Shown piece by piece: positions 41,378 through 50,558 of a stretch of 64,000 bases of DNA. How positions within the stretch are numbered: position 1 is the stretch's first letter; every line of letters starts with the position of its first letter. Where the stretch lies: assembly GCF_000716785.1 (NCBI RefSeq), contig NZ_JNYY01000012.1, forward strand, positions 62,001-126,000, in the 5' to 3' direction. The position numbers and the translations under genes are program-made. The notes below the pieces were generated by a model that did no database searches, was not told where the DNA came from, and saw only the letters and a list, made by a program, of their open reading frames with translations. Source of the DNA: Amycolatopsis vancoresmycina (GTDB taxonomy: Bacteria; Actinomycetota; Actinomycetes; Mycobacteriales; Pseudonocardiaceae).

Positions 41378-42250
41378 CTACCCCTTCAGCCGCTCTGCCG
41401 CCAGGTCCAGCGCAGCCGCGAGGTCGTTCACCCACGTGACCTCGCGGCCGGCCAGGTTCTCCCAGCCCGGGCCGGCCATCACGACGTCGAATCCGTCGCC
41501 GTGCAGGCGGCGGACCAGGCCGTCGTCGGCCGTGCCCGGGGACATCGACCACAGGAACACCGCCGCCGGGCCGAGCTTGGCCGCGGTGGCGGCCGTCGTC
41601 TCGGCGGGGACCAGCTGGCCGAGGTACACCGCCGGGATGCCGGTTTCCACCATCGCCGCCCGCAGCACCTCCATCGGGAGGCTGTGGCGCTCGTCCGGGC
41701 AGCACGCCAGCAGCACCGCCCGGCCCGGCGGGATGTTCGCGAACCGGGCGCTGTAGCGCTGCAGCGCGAGCGAAACCTCGCCGGTCAGCGCCCATTCGGA
41801 CTCGAAGCACACGTCGCCGCGCACCCAGCGGTCGCCGAGGTGGCTCAGCACCGGCACCAGCACGTCCGTCCACGCCCGGGTGGGGCCGAGCGCGTCGAGC
41901 AGCTCGTCCAGCAGTGCGGCCAGCGACGCGAAGTCGAGGTCCTCCGCCGCCTGCTCCAGCTCTTCGACGCGCCGGGCGGCCGGGACGTCCGGCACCGCCT
42001 CCTCAAGCCCCGAAAAGACCGCCGCGGCGGCTTCGCGGGCGCGCAGGCCGCGGTTGATGAGCCGCTGCATGTGCTGCAGCCGCCGGACGTCGGTGTCGGA
42101 GTAGCGCCGGTGGCGTCCGTCATCCCGCAGCGAGGGGCCGACGCCGTAGCGCGCCGCCCAGGTGCGCAGCGTCACCGGCGAGACGCCGAGGAGCTCGGCG
42201 ACCTTGCCGGGGGTCCAGGCACCCCGGCCACCCACCACGTCGACGTCCAT
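41378..42250 (-). CDS. LitR/CarH-like MerR-family regulator with B12-binding-type domain
   Basis: The product has about 290 residues. The MerR HTH (about 10-78) shows WTPGKVAELLGVSPVTLRTWAARYG. A helical bundle plus Rossmann-like cobalamin-binding-type domain follows (about 95-290), with Trp142-x9-Glu152 and His189 in DERHSLP. In CarH the pattern is W-x9-E-H plus a lower-ligand His about 35 residues on; here the His after Glu is Trp153, while the lower-ligand position is kept. LitR/CarH proteins repress carotenoid genes in the dark. It lies divergent to and directly upstream of crtE. A CRP-like site lies 64-79 nt before its start. ATG at 42250 is chosen because the HTH starts 12 residues on. 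Confidence 0.85.
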   Translation of the reverse strand: MDVDVVGGRGAWTPGKVAELLGVSPVTLRTWAARYGVGPSLRDDGRHRRYSDTDVRRLQHMQRLINRGLRAREAAAAVFSGLEEAVPDVPAARRVEELEQAAEDLDFASLAALLDELLDALGPTRAWTDVLVPVLSHLGDRWVRGDVCFESEWALTGEVSLALQRYSARFANIPPGRAVLLACCPDERHSLPMEVLRAAMVETGIPAVYLGQLVPAETTAATAAKLGPAAVFLWSMSPGTADDGLVRRLHGDGFDVVMAGPGWENLAGREVTWVNDLAAALDLAAERLKG

Positions 42251-42313
42251 CCGCACCACGTTCCTACTGCCGGGCTCCTGTTCTCTCCTACCCATACCCC
42301 ATCGGGGGTGATT

Positions 42314-42329
42314 TGTGATGCAGATCACG
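42314..42329. promoter_or_regulatory. CRP/GlxR-like site in the merR-crtE divergent region
   Basis: TGTGATGCAGATCACG matches TGTGA-N6-TCACA except for the final base. It lies in the 334-bp gap 42251-42584, closer to the MerR-type gene than to crtE. The rest of the gap has AT-richer stretches (near 42300-42330 and 42525-42562) suitable for promoters but no other clear signal. Confidence 0.5.
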
Positions 42330-42584
42330 GTTTATCCGGCTCACATCCGGCGACGCCCGGTGTGGAGTCCGGGCGCCGCCGGATGCCGGGCCCGCGCCGA
42401 GGGGGTGTAACGGCGGGCCCGGCGGGGCGGCGCGTGGCATCGCCACCCCGTCCACAGGAAAGTCGCTTCGATGCGGCACCGATCACGCCGGTCCGCCGCC
42501 ACGTCTTCACCCGTTCAAGTGGACAAGCTACACCCCATATGAAACGGTTGCGAATCGAATAGCCTGACTGTGGGAGGGCGGGGG

Positions 42585-43658
42585 ATGACCGCGACGACGA
42601 CGCCGGCCGGCGGGCTGGACGCCCTGGGGCGGCGCTGCCTGGCCGAGGCGCACGGTTTCGTGCGCGAACGGGCGGCCGAGCACTTCGCCGGGCGCAGCGA
42701 GGGCGCGCTCGCGGTGACCGCGGTGCCCGAGTTCGTGGCGGGCGGGAAGTGCCTCCGGCCGCTGTTCGCCTACGCCGGCTGGCGGTGCGGGCAGCCGGAT
42801 TCCGACGCCGCGGTCCGGGCCGCCGCCGCGCTGGAACTGCTGCACTGCTTCGCCCTGGTCCAGGACGACGTGATGGACGGCTCGGAGCTGCGCCGGGGAC
42901 GGCCCGCCCTGCACGTCCGGTTCGCCCGGTGGCACGAGGAGCAGGGCTGGGCCGGCTCGGCCGCCCGGTTCGGCGAGTCCGCCGCGACGCTGTTCGGCGA
43001 CCTGTTCCTGGTGTGGTCGGAGCAGCTGCTGCGCGAAAGCGGGCTGGCCCCGGACCGGCTGGCCCGCGGCTGGCCGCACTACGACGCGATGCGCGCCGAA
43101 CTGGCCGTCGGGCAGCTCGCCGACCTGGTGAACGACGCGCGGGCGCTGCCCAGCTGGGACACCCTGCTCGACGTCCTGCGCCGCAAGTCCGGCAACTACA
43201 CGGTCCGGCGGCCGCTGGAGTTCGGCGCGGCGCTGGCCGGCTGCGGGCCCGAGCTGACCGCCGGGCTGTCGGAGTTCGGGGGCCTGGTCGGCGAGGCGTT
43301 CCAGTTCCGCGACGACCTGCTGGGCGTGTTCGGCGATCCGGCCGTCACCGGCAAGCCCGCCGGGCAGGACCTGCGCGACCGCAAGGCCTCCAGCGTCGTC
43401 GTGCTGGCCGCCGCGATGGCCGACCGGCGGCAGCAGACCGACTTCGCCGAGCTGATCGGCCTCCCCGCCGTCGGCGACGAAGCGGTCGGGCGCTGGCGGG
43501 AGCTGATCGTCGCGACCGGCGCACGGGACCGGCTGGGCGAGCTGATCCGGGAACGGGCCGACAAGGCGCTCGCCGCGATCGACCCGGCGGTGGTCCCGCA
43601 GCCGGCCGCCGACCTGCTCGCCGCGCTCGCGGCCCGCTGCACGGACCGCGACCGATGA
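42585..43658 (+). CDS. crtE: Geranylgeranyl diphosphate synthase CrtE
   Basis: The product has about 357 residues. The first Asp-rich motif is DDVMD (in LVQDDVMDGSELRRG), the second is DDLLGVFGD, and GGKCLRPLF and KSGNYTVRRPLE are further trans-prenyltransferase motifs. It condenses isopentenyl and allylic diphosphates to GGPP for carotenoids. The ATG at 42585 has GGGAGG 7 nt upstream; an in-frame GTG at 42570 lacks a site. It is the first gene of the coupled crt operon; the stop overlaps crtI (ATGA). Confidence 0.93.
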   Translation: MTATTTPAGGLDALGRRCLAEAHGFVRERAAEHFAGRSEGALAVTAVPEFVAGGKCLRPLFAYAGWRCGQPDSDAAVRAAAALELLHCFALVQDDVMDGSELRRGRPALHVRFARWHEEQGWAGSAARFGESAATLFGDLFLVWSEQLLRESGLAPDRLARGWPHYDAMRAELAVGQLADLVNDARALPSWDTLLDVLRRKSGNYTVRRPLEFGAALAGCGPELTAGLSEFGGLVGEAFQFRDDLLGVFGDPAVTGKPAGQDLRDRKASSVVVLAAAMADRRQQTDFAELIGLPAVGDEAVGRWRELIVATGARDRLGELIRERADKALAAIDPAVVPQPAADLLAALAARCTDRDR

Positions 43659-45130
43659 GGACCGTGCCCGGACCGGCGGACCGCGTCGTCGTCGTGGGTG
43701 CCGGGCTGGCCGGCCTGGCCGCGGCCCTGCACCTGGCCGGCCGCGGCCGGGAGGTCACCGTCCTCGAGCGCGATCCCGGCCCGGGCGGCCGCGCGGGCCG
43801 CGTCGAACGGGACGGCTACCTGCTCGACACCGGCCCGACCGTGCTGACCATGCCCTCGATCCTGCGGGACACCTTCGCCGCGGTCGGCGCCCAGCTCACC
43901 GAGGAACTGCCGCTCACCCGCCTCGATCCGGCGTACGTGGCCCAGTTCGCCGACGGCAGCACGCTGCCGGTGCACTCCGACGCGGACGCCATGACCGAAG
44001 CGGTCCGCGAGTTCGCCGGGCCGGCCGAAGCCGCGGGCTACACCCGCCTGCGCGACTGGCTGACGAAGCTGTACCGCGCCGAATTCGGCCGGTTCGTCGA
44101 CGCGAACATCGACTCCCCGCTCGGCATGCTCCGGCCGGAGCTGGCCCGGCTGGTGGCGCTGGGCGGCTTCCGGCGGCTCGACGGGCAGGTCGGCCGGTTC
44201 CTCTCCGACGAGCGGCTCAAGCGGGTGTTCACCTTCCAGGCGCTCTACGCGGGCGAATCCCCGATGCGGGCACTGGCGCTGTACGCGGTGATCTCCTACA
44301 TGGACACCGTCGGCGGGGTGTACTTCCCCACCGGCGGCATCGCCGCCCTGCCGCGGGCGCTGGCCCGGGTCGCGGCCGACGCCGGGGTCAAGTTCGAGTA
44401 CGGCGACGCCGTGCACACCCTCGAACGCCGCGGCACCCGCGTCACCGCCGTCCGGACCGCCTCCGGGGGCCGGTACCCGTGCGACGCCGTCGTGCTCACC
44501 ACCGAGCTGCCGGAGAGCTACCGGCTGCTCGGGCGGCGGCCGCGGCGGCCGGTCCCGCTGCGGGCCGCGCCGTCGGCGCTCGTGGTGCACGCCGGCGGCC
44601 CGGCCCGGCACCCGGACGTCGCCCACCACACGATCTCCTTCGGGCACGGCTGGCGGTCGACGTTCGACGAGCTCATCACCCAGGGACGGCGGATGAGCGA
44701 CCCGTCGCTGCTGATCACCCGGCCGACCGCGTCCGAGCCCGGCCTCGCCCCATCCGGGCGCGAGCTGTACTCGGTGCTCGCGCCGGTGCCCAACCTCGAC
44801 CGCGGCCCCGCGGACTGGGCGGCCGAGTCCGACGCCTACGCCGAAGAAGTCCTCGACGTCGCCCGCGCCCGGCTGCTGCCCGGCTTCGAGCCGGAGTTCA
44901 CGCACGTGCTCGGCCCGGCCGAGTGGGCGGACCGCGGCCTGGTCGCCGGGACACCGTTCAGCTACGCGCACTCCTTCGCCCAGACCGGGCCGTTCCGGCC
45001 GCGGAACCTCCCGCGCGGGACGGACAACGCCGTCCTGGCCGGCGGCGCCACCGTGCCCGGCGTGGGGGTGCCGACCGTGCTCATCTCCGGCAGACTGGCC
45101 GCCGACCGGATCACCGGAGGGACTCGATGA
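43655..45130 (+). CDS. crtI: Phytoene desaturase CrtI
   Basis: The product has about 491 residues. The N-terminal FAD fold is VVVVGAGLAGLAAALHLAGRG, then GGRAGRVERDGYLLDTGPTVLTMP, typical of CrtI. FTFQALYAGESP and VYFPTGGIAALPRAL lie in the middle, and the C-terminal motif GATVPGVGVPTVLISG is diagnostic for bacterial phytoene desaturases. It converts phytoene to lycopene at the membrane surface. ATG overlaps the crtE stop and the stop overlaps crtB (ATGA). Confidence 0.95.
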   Translation: MRTVPGPADRVVVVGAGLAGLAAALHLAGRGREVTVLERDPGPGGRAGRVERDGYLLDTGPTVLTMPSILRDTFAAVGAQLTEELPLTRLDPAYVAQFADGSTLPVHSDADAMTEAVREFAGPAEAAGYTRLRDWLTKLYRAEFGRFVDANIDSPLGMLRPELARLVALGGFRRLDGQVGRFLSDERLKRVFTFQALYAGESPMRALALYAVISYMDTVGGVYFPTGGIAALPRALARVAADAGVKFEYGDAVHTLERRGTRVTAVRTASGGRYPCDAVVLTTELPESYRLLGRRPRRPVPLRAAPSALVVHAGGPARHPDVAHHTISFGHGWRSTFDELITQGRRMSDPSLLITRPTASEPGLAPSGRELYSVLAPVPNLDRGPADWAAESDAYAEEVLDVARARLLPGFEPEFTHVLGPAEWADRGLVAGTPFSYAHSFAQTGPFRPRNLPRGTDNAVLAGGATVPGVGVPTVLISGRLAADRITGGTR

Positions 45131-46089
45131 CCCGACGTGAACTCGACGCCGCCGGCATCCGCGCACCGGGCCTGCGCTCGGCCTACACGTGGTGCCGCGA
45201 ACTCAACGCCCGGCACGGCCGCACGTACTTCCTCGCCACGCGGCTGCTGACCCCGGCCCAGCGGCCGGCGATCCACGCGCTCTACGGCTTCGCCCGCTGG
45301 CTCGACGACATCGTCGACGAGCCGGCCGTGGACGCGACCCCGGAGCTGCTCGACACCCGCCTGCGGGAGGTGGAGAACCGCTTCCTGGCCGATCTGAAGG
45401 CCGGGGTGAGCGACGACCCGCTGCTCACCGCGGTGATCGACACGGCGGCCCGGTACACGCTCGCCAAGGCGTACTTCGAGGCGTTCTTCACCTCGATGCG
45501 GATGGACCTCACCGTCACCGGCTACGCCACCCGCGCCGATCTCGACACCTACGTGCACGGCTCGGCGGAGGTGATCGGGCTGCAGGTGCTGCCGGTGCTC
45601 GGCACCGTCGCCCCGCGCGAGGAGGCCGAGCCGCGGGCCGCCGCGCTGGGCAAGGCGTTCCAGCTGACCAACTTCCTGCGCGACGTCGCCGAGGACCTGG
45701 CGCGCGGGCGCGTCTACCTGCCGTCCGACGAACTGGCCGCGCACGGCGTCGACCGCGACCGGCTGCTGTGGTGCGCCCGGCACGGGCGGGCCGACCAGCC
45801 GGTCCGGGCGGCGATCCGGAACCAGATCGCCGTCACCCGCGACGTCTACGCCGAGGCCCGCCCGGGGATCGCGATGCTGCACCCGGTGTCCCGCCCGTGC
45901 GTGGCCACGGCCGCGACGCTGTACGGGCGGATCCTCGACCGCATCGAGGACGCCGGCCACGACGTCTTCGCCGGCCGCGCGGCGGTTTCCCGCGGGCGGC
46001 GGCTGCTGGTGGCGTGCGGCGCGGTGGCCCGCACGCAGTGGGCGCGGGCCCGCCACCCCGCCCCGGCGCTGCCGGTGGCGGTGGGCTGA
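45127..46089 (+). CDS. crtB: Phytoene synthase CrtB
   Basis: The product has 320 residues. The squalene/phytoene synthase motifs DDIVDE (first Asp-rich) and the second Asp-rich region NFLRDVAEDLARGRVYLP are present, as are YTWCRELNARHGRTYFLAT and ALYGFARWLDD. It joins two GGPP molecules to give phytoene. Coupled start with crtI; crtYc starts 2 bp after its stop. Confidence 0.95.
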   Translation: MTRRELDAAGIRAPGLRSAYTWCRELNARHGRTYFLATRLLTPAQRPAIHALYGFARWLDDIVDEPAVDATPELLDTRLREVENRFLADLKAGVSDDPLLTAVIDTAARYTLAKAYFEAFFTSMRMDLTVTGYATRADLDTYVHGSAEVIGLQVLPVLGTVAPREEAEPRAAALGKAFQLTNFLRDVAEDLARGRVYLPSDELAAHGVDRDRLLWCARHGRADQPVRAAIRNQIAVTRDVYAEARPGIAMLHPVSRPCVATAATLYGRILDRIEDAGHDVFAGRAAVSRGRRLLVACGAVARTQWARARHPAPALPVAVG

Positions 46090-46090
46090 G

Positions 46091-46432
46091 GTGGGCCAGT
46101 TCGAATACCTGATCGTGCTGGCGGCCTGCGTCCTGGTCACGCTGCCGCTGGAGCTCGCGGGGGCGCGCGTGTACCGGCAGCCGCGGCGGCTGGCCCGCAC
46201 GGTGCTGCCGGTGGCCCTGGTGTTCCTGGTGTGGGACGCGCTGGCCATCGCCGGCCGCGTCTGGGACTACGCGCCGGGCCGCGTGACAGGCGTTCGCGCG
46301 CCCTTCGCCGTGCCGCTGGAGGAAGTCCTGTTCTTCGTGGTGATCCCGATCTGCGGGCTGCTGACCTACGAAGCCGTCCAGCTCACCGCCGCGCTGGTCC
46401 GGCGGTTCGCGCGGAAGGAGGTGCGCCGGTGA
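46091..46432 (+). CDS. crtYc: Lycopene cyclase subunit CrtYc
   Basis: The product has 113 residues with about three TM helices (8-25, 38-57, 77-98). The family signature PLEEVLFFVVIPICGLL is near the C-terminus, and WDYAPGRVTG precedes it. It is half of the heterodimeric lycopene beta-cyclase known in Brevibacterium and mycobacteria. GTG start; its stop overlaps crtYd (GTGA), so the two subunits are made together. Confidence 0.9.
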   Translation: MGQFEYLIVLAACVLVTLPLELAGARVYRQPRRLARTVLPVALVFLVWDALAIAGRVWDYAPGRVTGVRAPFAVPLEEVLFFVVIPICGLLTYEAVQLTAALVRRFARKEVRR

Positions 46433-46749
46433 TCCCCTGGGGTTACACCGTGCCCGCGGCCGCCGCGGTGGCCGTCGTCGTGCTGGCCGAACTCCGCCTG
46501 CTGCGCACGGGCCTGTTCCGGCGCCCGGCCTACTGGTTCACGATGGCCATCGTGACCGCCTTCCAGATCCCGGTGGACGGCTGGCTGACCAAGCTGTCCG
46601 ACCCGATCGTCCGCTACTCCCCCGAGCACATCACCGGCTGGCGCTTCCCCTGGGACATCCCGGTCGAGGACTTCCTCTTCGGCTTCGCGCTGGTGACCGC
46701 GGTGCTGCTGGTGTGGGAACGAACCGGCCCCCGCGAGGAGCGATCATGA
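46429..46749 (+). CDS. crtYd: Lycopene cyclase subunit CrtYd
   Basis: The product has 106 residues with three hydrophobic helices. The conserved segment DIPVEDFLFGFAL parallels PLEEVLFFVVI of CrtYc, with WLTKLSDPIVRYSPEHITGWRFPWD between helices, as in CrtYd and fungal-type lycopene cyclases. With CrtYc it would cyclise lycopene to beta-carotene, the precursor of isorenieratene. Confidence 0.9.
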   Translation: MIPWGYTVPAAAAVAVVVLAELRLLRTGLFRRPAYWFTMAIVTAFQIPVDGWLTKLSDPIVRYSPEHITGWRFPWDIPVEDFLFGFALVTAVLLVWERTGPREERS

Positions 46750-47477
46750 GCGCGATGGCGAAGAACGGCCTCCCCCGCGGGGCGGTGCCGTCGGCCTTCG
46801 ACACCGAAGCCCGCTGGTACGACCGGCTGGTCGGGGCCAACCCCGGCTACCACGAGCACCTCCGGCTGTCGGCGCGGCGGCTGGCGCTGCCCGCCGCCGG
46901 GGCGGGCCTGCGGCTGCTGGACGCCGGCTGCGGCACCGGCGCGTCGACGGCCGCGTTGCGGTCGGCCGCGCCCGGGGCGGAGATCACCGCGTTCGACGCC
47001 TCCGGGGAGATGCTCGCGCAGGCCCGGTCGAAGCAGTGGCCCGGCACGGTCACCTTCGTGCACACGCCGGTCGAGGAACTCGCCGGGATCTCCGGCCCGT
47101 TCGACGCGATCCTGGCGGCGTACCTGCTGCGCAACCTCACCGACCCGGACCGGCAGCTGCGGCGGCTGCGCGGGTTGCTGCGGCCTGGCGGCCGCATCGC
47201 GATCCACGAGTACTCCGTCCGGGACTCGCGGCGCGCCCGGTGGGTGTGGAACGCGGTCTGCGCGGGCGTGATCATCCCGCTCGGGAAGGTGACCACCGGC
47301 GACGCGACGCTCTACCGCCACCTGCGCCGCAGCGTCCTCGAGTTCGACGGGATCCGCGCGCTCGCCGGCCGGCTCGCCGCCGCCGGGTTCACCGACGTCC
47401 GGACCGCCACGATGCCGGGCTGGCAGCACGGCGTCGTCCACACCGTCCTCGGCACCAACCCGCAGGAGCAGCCGTGA
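46746..47477 (+). CDS. crtT: SAM-dependent methyltransferase of the carotenoid operon (CrtT-like)
   Basis: The product has 243 residues, a class I methyltransferase with motif I LLDAGCGTGASTAAL (about 57-71), then ITAFDASGEML and FDAILAAYLLRNLTDP, a pattern shared with UbiE-like and CrtT proteins. In Streptomyces isorenieratene loci crtT sits between crtY and crtU, the same order as here. Its exact substrate there is not well settled. ATG overlaps the crtYd stop with GAGGAG upstream. Confidence 0.82.
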   Translation: MSAMAKNGLPRGAVPSAFDTEARWYDRLVGANPGYHEHLRLSARRLALPAAGAGLRLLDAGCGTGASTAALRSAAPGAEITAFDASGEMLAQARSKQWPGTVTFVHTPVEELAGISGPFDAILAAYLLRNLTDPDRQLRRLRGLLRPGGRIAIHEYSVRDSRRARWVWNAVCAGVIIPLGKVTTGDATLYRHLRRSVLEFDGIRALAGRLAAAGFTDVRTATMPGWQHGVVHTVLGTNPQEQP

Positions 47478-49012
47478 CCCTCGGCCGAGACCGCCGGATC
47501 GAGACGCTCCCGGGCGCGCCCGGCCTGCCCGACGCCGGACGGCTCGCCCGCCGGCCGGCCGCGGCGGTCGTCGGCGGCGGCATCGCGGGCCTCGCCGCGG
47601 CCACCGGGCTGGCCGAGCGCGGGGTCACCGTGACGCTGTTCGAGCGGGAGGACCACCTCGGCGGCCGGGTCGGCGGCTGGGCCGAGCGGCTGGCCGACGG
47701 GACGCCGGTGACGATGAGCCGGGGCTTCCACGCCTTCTTCCGCCAGTACTACAACCTGCGGTCGCTGCTGATGCGCACCGATCCGCAGCTGGACCGGCTC
47801 ACCCCGCTGGCCGACTACCCGCTGCTGGACGCCCAGGGCCGCACGGACACCTTCGCCGGGCTCCCCCGGACGCCGCCGTGGAACGCGCTGGCGTTCGCCT
47901 GGCGCAGCCCGACGTTCACCGCGCGGGACCTGGTGCGCCTCAACGGCCGCGGCGCGCTGCCGCTGGCGACGGTGCGCGTCCCGGAGACCTACCACCGGCT
48001 CGACGAGACCGACGCCGCGAGCTTCCTCGAGGCGATCAACTTCCCGGAAGCGGCCCGGCACCTGGCGTTCGAGGTGTTCTCCCGCAGCTTCTTCGCCGAT
48101 CCCCGCGAGCTGTCCGCGGCGGAGCTGGCGACCATGTTCCACCTGTACTTCCTCGGTTCCAGCGAGGGTCTGGTCTTCGACGTGCCCGCCGAACCGTTCC
48201 CGCAGGCCCTGTGGGACCCCCTCGCCGGGTACCTGGCCGACCGCCGGGTGACCATCCGGTCCGGCACGCCGGTGGCCTCCCTCGGCCGCACGGCCGAGGG
48301 GTTCACGGTCACCACGACGGCGGACACCACGCCGTTCGACGCCGTCGTGCTCGCCTGTGACGTGCGCGGGCTGCAGGAGATCGTCGCCGCCTCGCCGGGC
48401 GTCGGCACGCCCGGGTGGCGGGACGGTGTCGCGGGACTGCGCACCGCACCGCCGTTCCTGGTGCGGCGGCTCTGGCTCGACCGGCCGGTCGACGCCGGCC
48501 GGCCGCCCTTCCTCGGCACCGGCAGCGTGCCGCCGCTGGACAACATCAGCCTCCTCGACCGCTACGAGGGCGAGGCACGGCGGTGGGCGGCCCGCACCGG
48601 CGGTTCGGTCGTCGAGCTGCACGCCTACGCGGCCGCGACCGACGACCGCGAGACCCTGGTCAAAGCGGTGGACGACCGGCTGCACGCGATCTACCCGGAA
48701 ACGCTCACCGCGCGCGTCACGGGGGCCGTTTCGCTGTGGCGCGAGGATTGCCCGCTGTTCGGGCTCGGCGACTTCGCGCGCCGGCCCACGGTCACCACCC
48801 CGGACCCGGCGCTGGCGCTGGCCGGCGACGGCGTGCGGATCGACCTCCCGGTCGCGCTGATGGAACGCGCGGCGACCACCGGCTGGGCCGCGGCGAACAC
48901 GCTGCTTGCCGGCTGGGGCCTCGCCGGGCACCCGCTGCGCTCGGTGCCCAACCGCGGCCGGATCGGCCTGCTGAACCGGCTCGCTTCGGCCACCGCGGGA
49001 GGGGCGCGATGA
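47474..49012 (+). CDS. crtU: Carotenoid phi-ring desaturase/methyltransferase CrtU
   Basis: The product has 512 residues. FAD-binding GGGIAGLAAATGLAERGVTV and GGRVGGWAERL are followed by the CrtU hallmark MSRGFHAFFRQYYNLRSLL. VFSRSFFADPRELSAAELATMFH and the C-terminal LPVALMERAATTGWAAAN are shared with isorenieratene synthase. It aromatises beta-ionone rings with methyl migration, giving isorenieratene. GTG overlaps the crtT stop (GTGA). Confidence 0.92.
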   Translation: MTLGRDRRIETLPGAPGLPDAGRLARRPAAAVVGGGIAGLAAATGLAERGVTVTLFEREDHLGGRVGGWAERLADGTPVTMSRGFHAFFRQYYNLRSLLMRTDPQLDRLTPLADYPLLDAQGRTDTFAGLPRTPPWNALAFAWRSPTFTARDLVRLNGRGALPLATVRVPETYHRLDETDAASFLEAINFPEAARHLAFEVFSRSFFADPRELSAAELATMFHLYFLGSSEGLVFDVPAEPFPQALWDPLAGYLADRRVTIRSGTPVASLGRTAEGFTVTTTADTTPFDAVVLACDVRGLQEIVAASPGVGTPGWRDGVAGLRTAPPFLVRRLWLDRPVDAGRPPFLGTGSVPPLDNISLLDRYEGEARRWAARTGGSVVELHAYAAATDDRETLVKAVDDRLHAIYPETLTARVTGAVSLWREDCPLFGLGDFARRPTVTTPDPALALAGDGVRIDLPVALMERAATTGWAAANTLLAGWGLAGHPLRSVPNRGRIGLLNRLASATAGGAR

Positions 49013-50238
49013 CCGGCCACGAAGTCGTCGTCGTCGGCGCCGGCCTCGCCGGCCTGGCCGCCGCCGTGACCCTGCACCGGGCCGGGGTGCCGTGCGCGGT
49101 GCTGGAAGCCGCCGACGACGTGGGCGGGCGCGTGCGCACCGACGTCGTCGACGGGTTCCGCCTCGACCGCGGGTTCCAGATCCTCAACCCGGCCTACCCG
49201 GCGATCCGGCGGCTGGTGGACGTCGACGCCCTGGACCTCGGCCGGTTCTGGCGCGCGGTCCGGATCGCCGACGACGACCGCGTCTCGCTGCTCGGGAACC
49301 CGGTCGACACGCCCAAGGCGCTGCGCGACATCGCGGCCCGGCGGTACCTGTCGGCGAAGGACCTCGCCGCGCTCGGTGCGCTGTCCGCCCGCGTCGCCGC
49401 GGGACCGGCGAAGGCGATCCTCGACCGCGACGACCGCACGACGCTCGACGAGCTGCGGCGCGCCGGGGTGTCCGCGCGGGCCGTGGAGACGGTGTTCCGG
49501 CCGTTCCTCTCGGGGGTGTTCCTGGAGCACGACCTGACCACGTCGGCGCGGTTCTTCCAGCTGGTGTGGCGCAGTTTCCTGCGCTCGGCGCCGTCGCTGC
49601 CCGCCCTCGGCATGGGCGAGCTGCCGCGGCAGCTCGCCCGCGTCCTGCCGACGGCGGCGGTCCACCTGAACGCGCCGGTCGAGGAGGCCGGGCCCGGCCG
49701 GGTCCGCACGGCGGGCGGCGAGACCTGGACGGCCCGCGCGGTCGTCGTCGCGACCGACGGCTCGGCGGCCGCCAAGCTGGCCGGTGTCGCGGAGCCGCGG
49801 TGGAACAGCGGGACGACGTGGTACTTCGCGCCACCGCGGTCGCCGTTGCGCGAACCGGTCATCGTGGTCGACGCGCGGGGCGGGCCGGTCGTCAACACCA
49901 GCGTGATCAGCGAAGTGTGCCCCACCTACGCGCCGCCGGGAGCCGCGCTGGTGAGCGCGTCGGCGCTGAGCCCGCTGCCGGAGCACGAGGTGCGCCGCGC
50001 GCTGGGCCGGCTGTACCGGACCGACACGAGCCGCTGGCCGCTGGTGGGCCGGTACGAGATCGCCCACGCCCTGCCGTCGATGCCGCCGCCGCACGAGATC
50101 CGGCGCCCGGTCCGCCTCGGCGACGGCTTGTACGTGTGCGGCGACCACCGGGACACGAGTTCTCTGCAGGGTGCCCTGGCTTCGGGCGCGCGAGCGGCGC
50201 GCGCCGTGCTCGCCGACCTCGGCCGCGCGGCGCGCTGA
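49009..50238 (+). CDS. FAD-dependent oxidoreductase of the carotenoid operon
   Basis: The product has 409 residues, an amine-oxidase/CrtI-like flavoprotein. VVVVGAGLAGLAAAVTLHRAG, GGRVRTDVVDGFRLDRGFQI and the C-terminal GLYVCGDHRDTSSLQGALASG are visible. FRPFLSGVFLEHDLTTSARFF is typical of a group found with actinobacterial crt genes. It may desaturate or oxidise the carotenoid end group or chain. It is the last gene of the coupled crt run (ATGA with crtU). No confident gene symbol. Confidence 0.85.
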   Translation: MTGHEVVVVGAGLAGLAAAVTLHRAGVPCAVLEAADDVGGRVRTDVVDGFRLDRGFQILNPAYPAIRRLVDVDALDLGRFWRAVRIADDDRVSLLGNPVDTPKALRDIAARRYLSAKDLAALGALSARVAAGPAKAILDRDDRTTLDELRRAGVSARAVETVFRPFLSGVFLEHDLTTSARFFQLVWRSFLRSAPSLPALGMGELPRQLARVLPTAAVHLNAPVEEAGPGRVRTAGGETWTARAVVVATDGSAAAKLAGVAEPRWNSGTTWYFAPPRSPLREPVIVVDARGGPVVNTSVISEVCPTYAPPGAALVSASALSPLPEHEVRRALGRLYRTDTSRWPLVGRYEIAHALPSMPPPHEIRRPVRLGDGLYVCGDHRDTSSLQGALASGARAARAVLADLGRAAR

Positions 50239-50558
50239 CCGCGTCCCGCGTTACGACATCCGGGCGGAAATTCGCTCCCCGCCCCGCGAAAACCGCCGCG
50301 ATTCGCCCGGACGGGCGGCACCCTTCGTGCCGGTGCGGCGGTCTTCGTCGCCGGATGGAGTGAAAGCCGCGCGGCGATCTTCGGTGTTCCGGCGCAGCGC
50401 GGCCCTGGTCTCCGTAGCCCGGCCCGGCCGCCGCAACCCGTTGAGCGCCTTGACATGCGGCGCTCCGGGTGACGCGTCCCCGCCCTGCTAACGAAATCCC
50501 GCGCATTCCGTCTTCCCGAGGCAACCCGCAGTAAACCGGCCTTTCGGAAGGGAAGTCC
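50239..50558 (+). other. 320-bp intergenic region before the VWA protein gene
   Basis: No gene, clear hairpin or repeat is visible. The last 20 nt carry CTTTCGGAAGGGAAGTCC, giving the ribosome site GGAAGGGA for the gene at 50559. A TTGACA occurs at 50450-50455 but has no matching -10 box at the usual distance. Confidence 0.5.

Noticed and set aside
41208..41756. Small genes reading through the palindrome array
   Set aside because: They translate the repeats into repeated short peptides and run antisense into the MerR-type gene; no support for coding.
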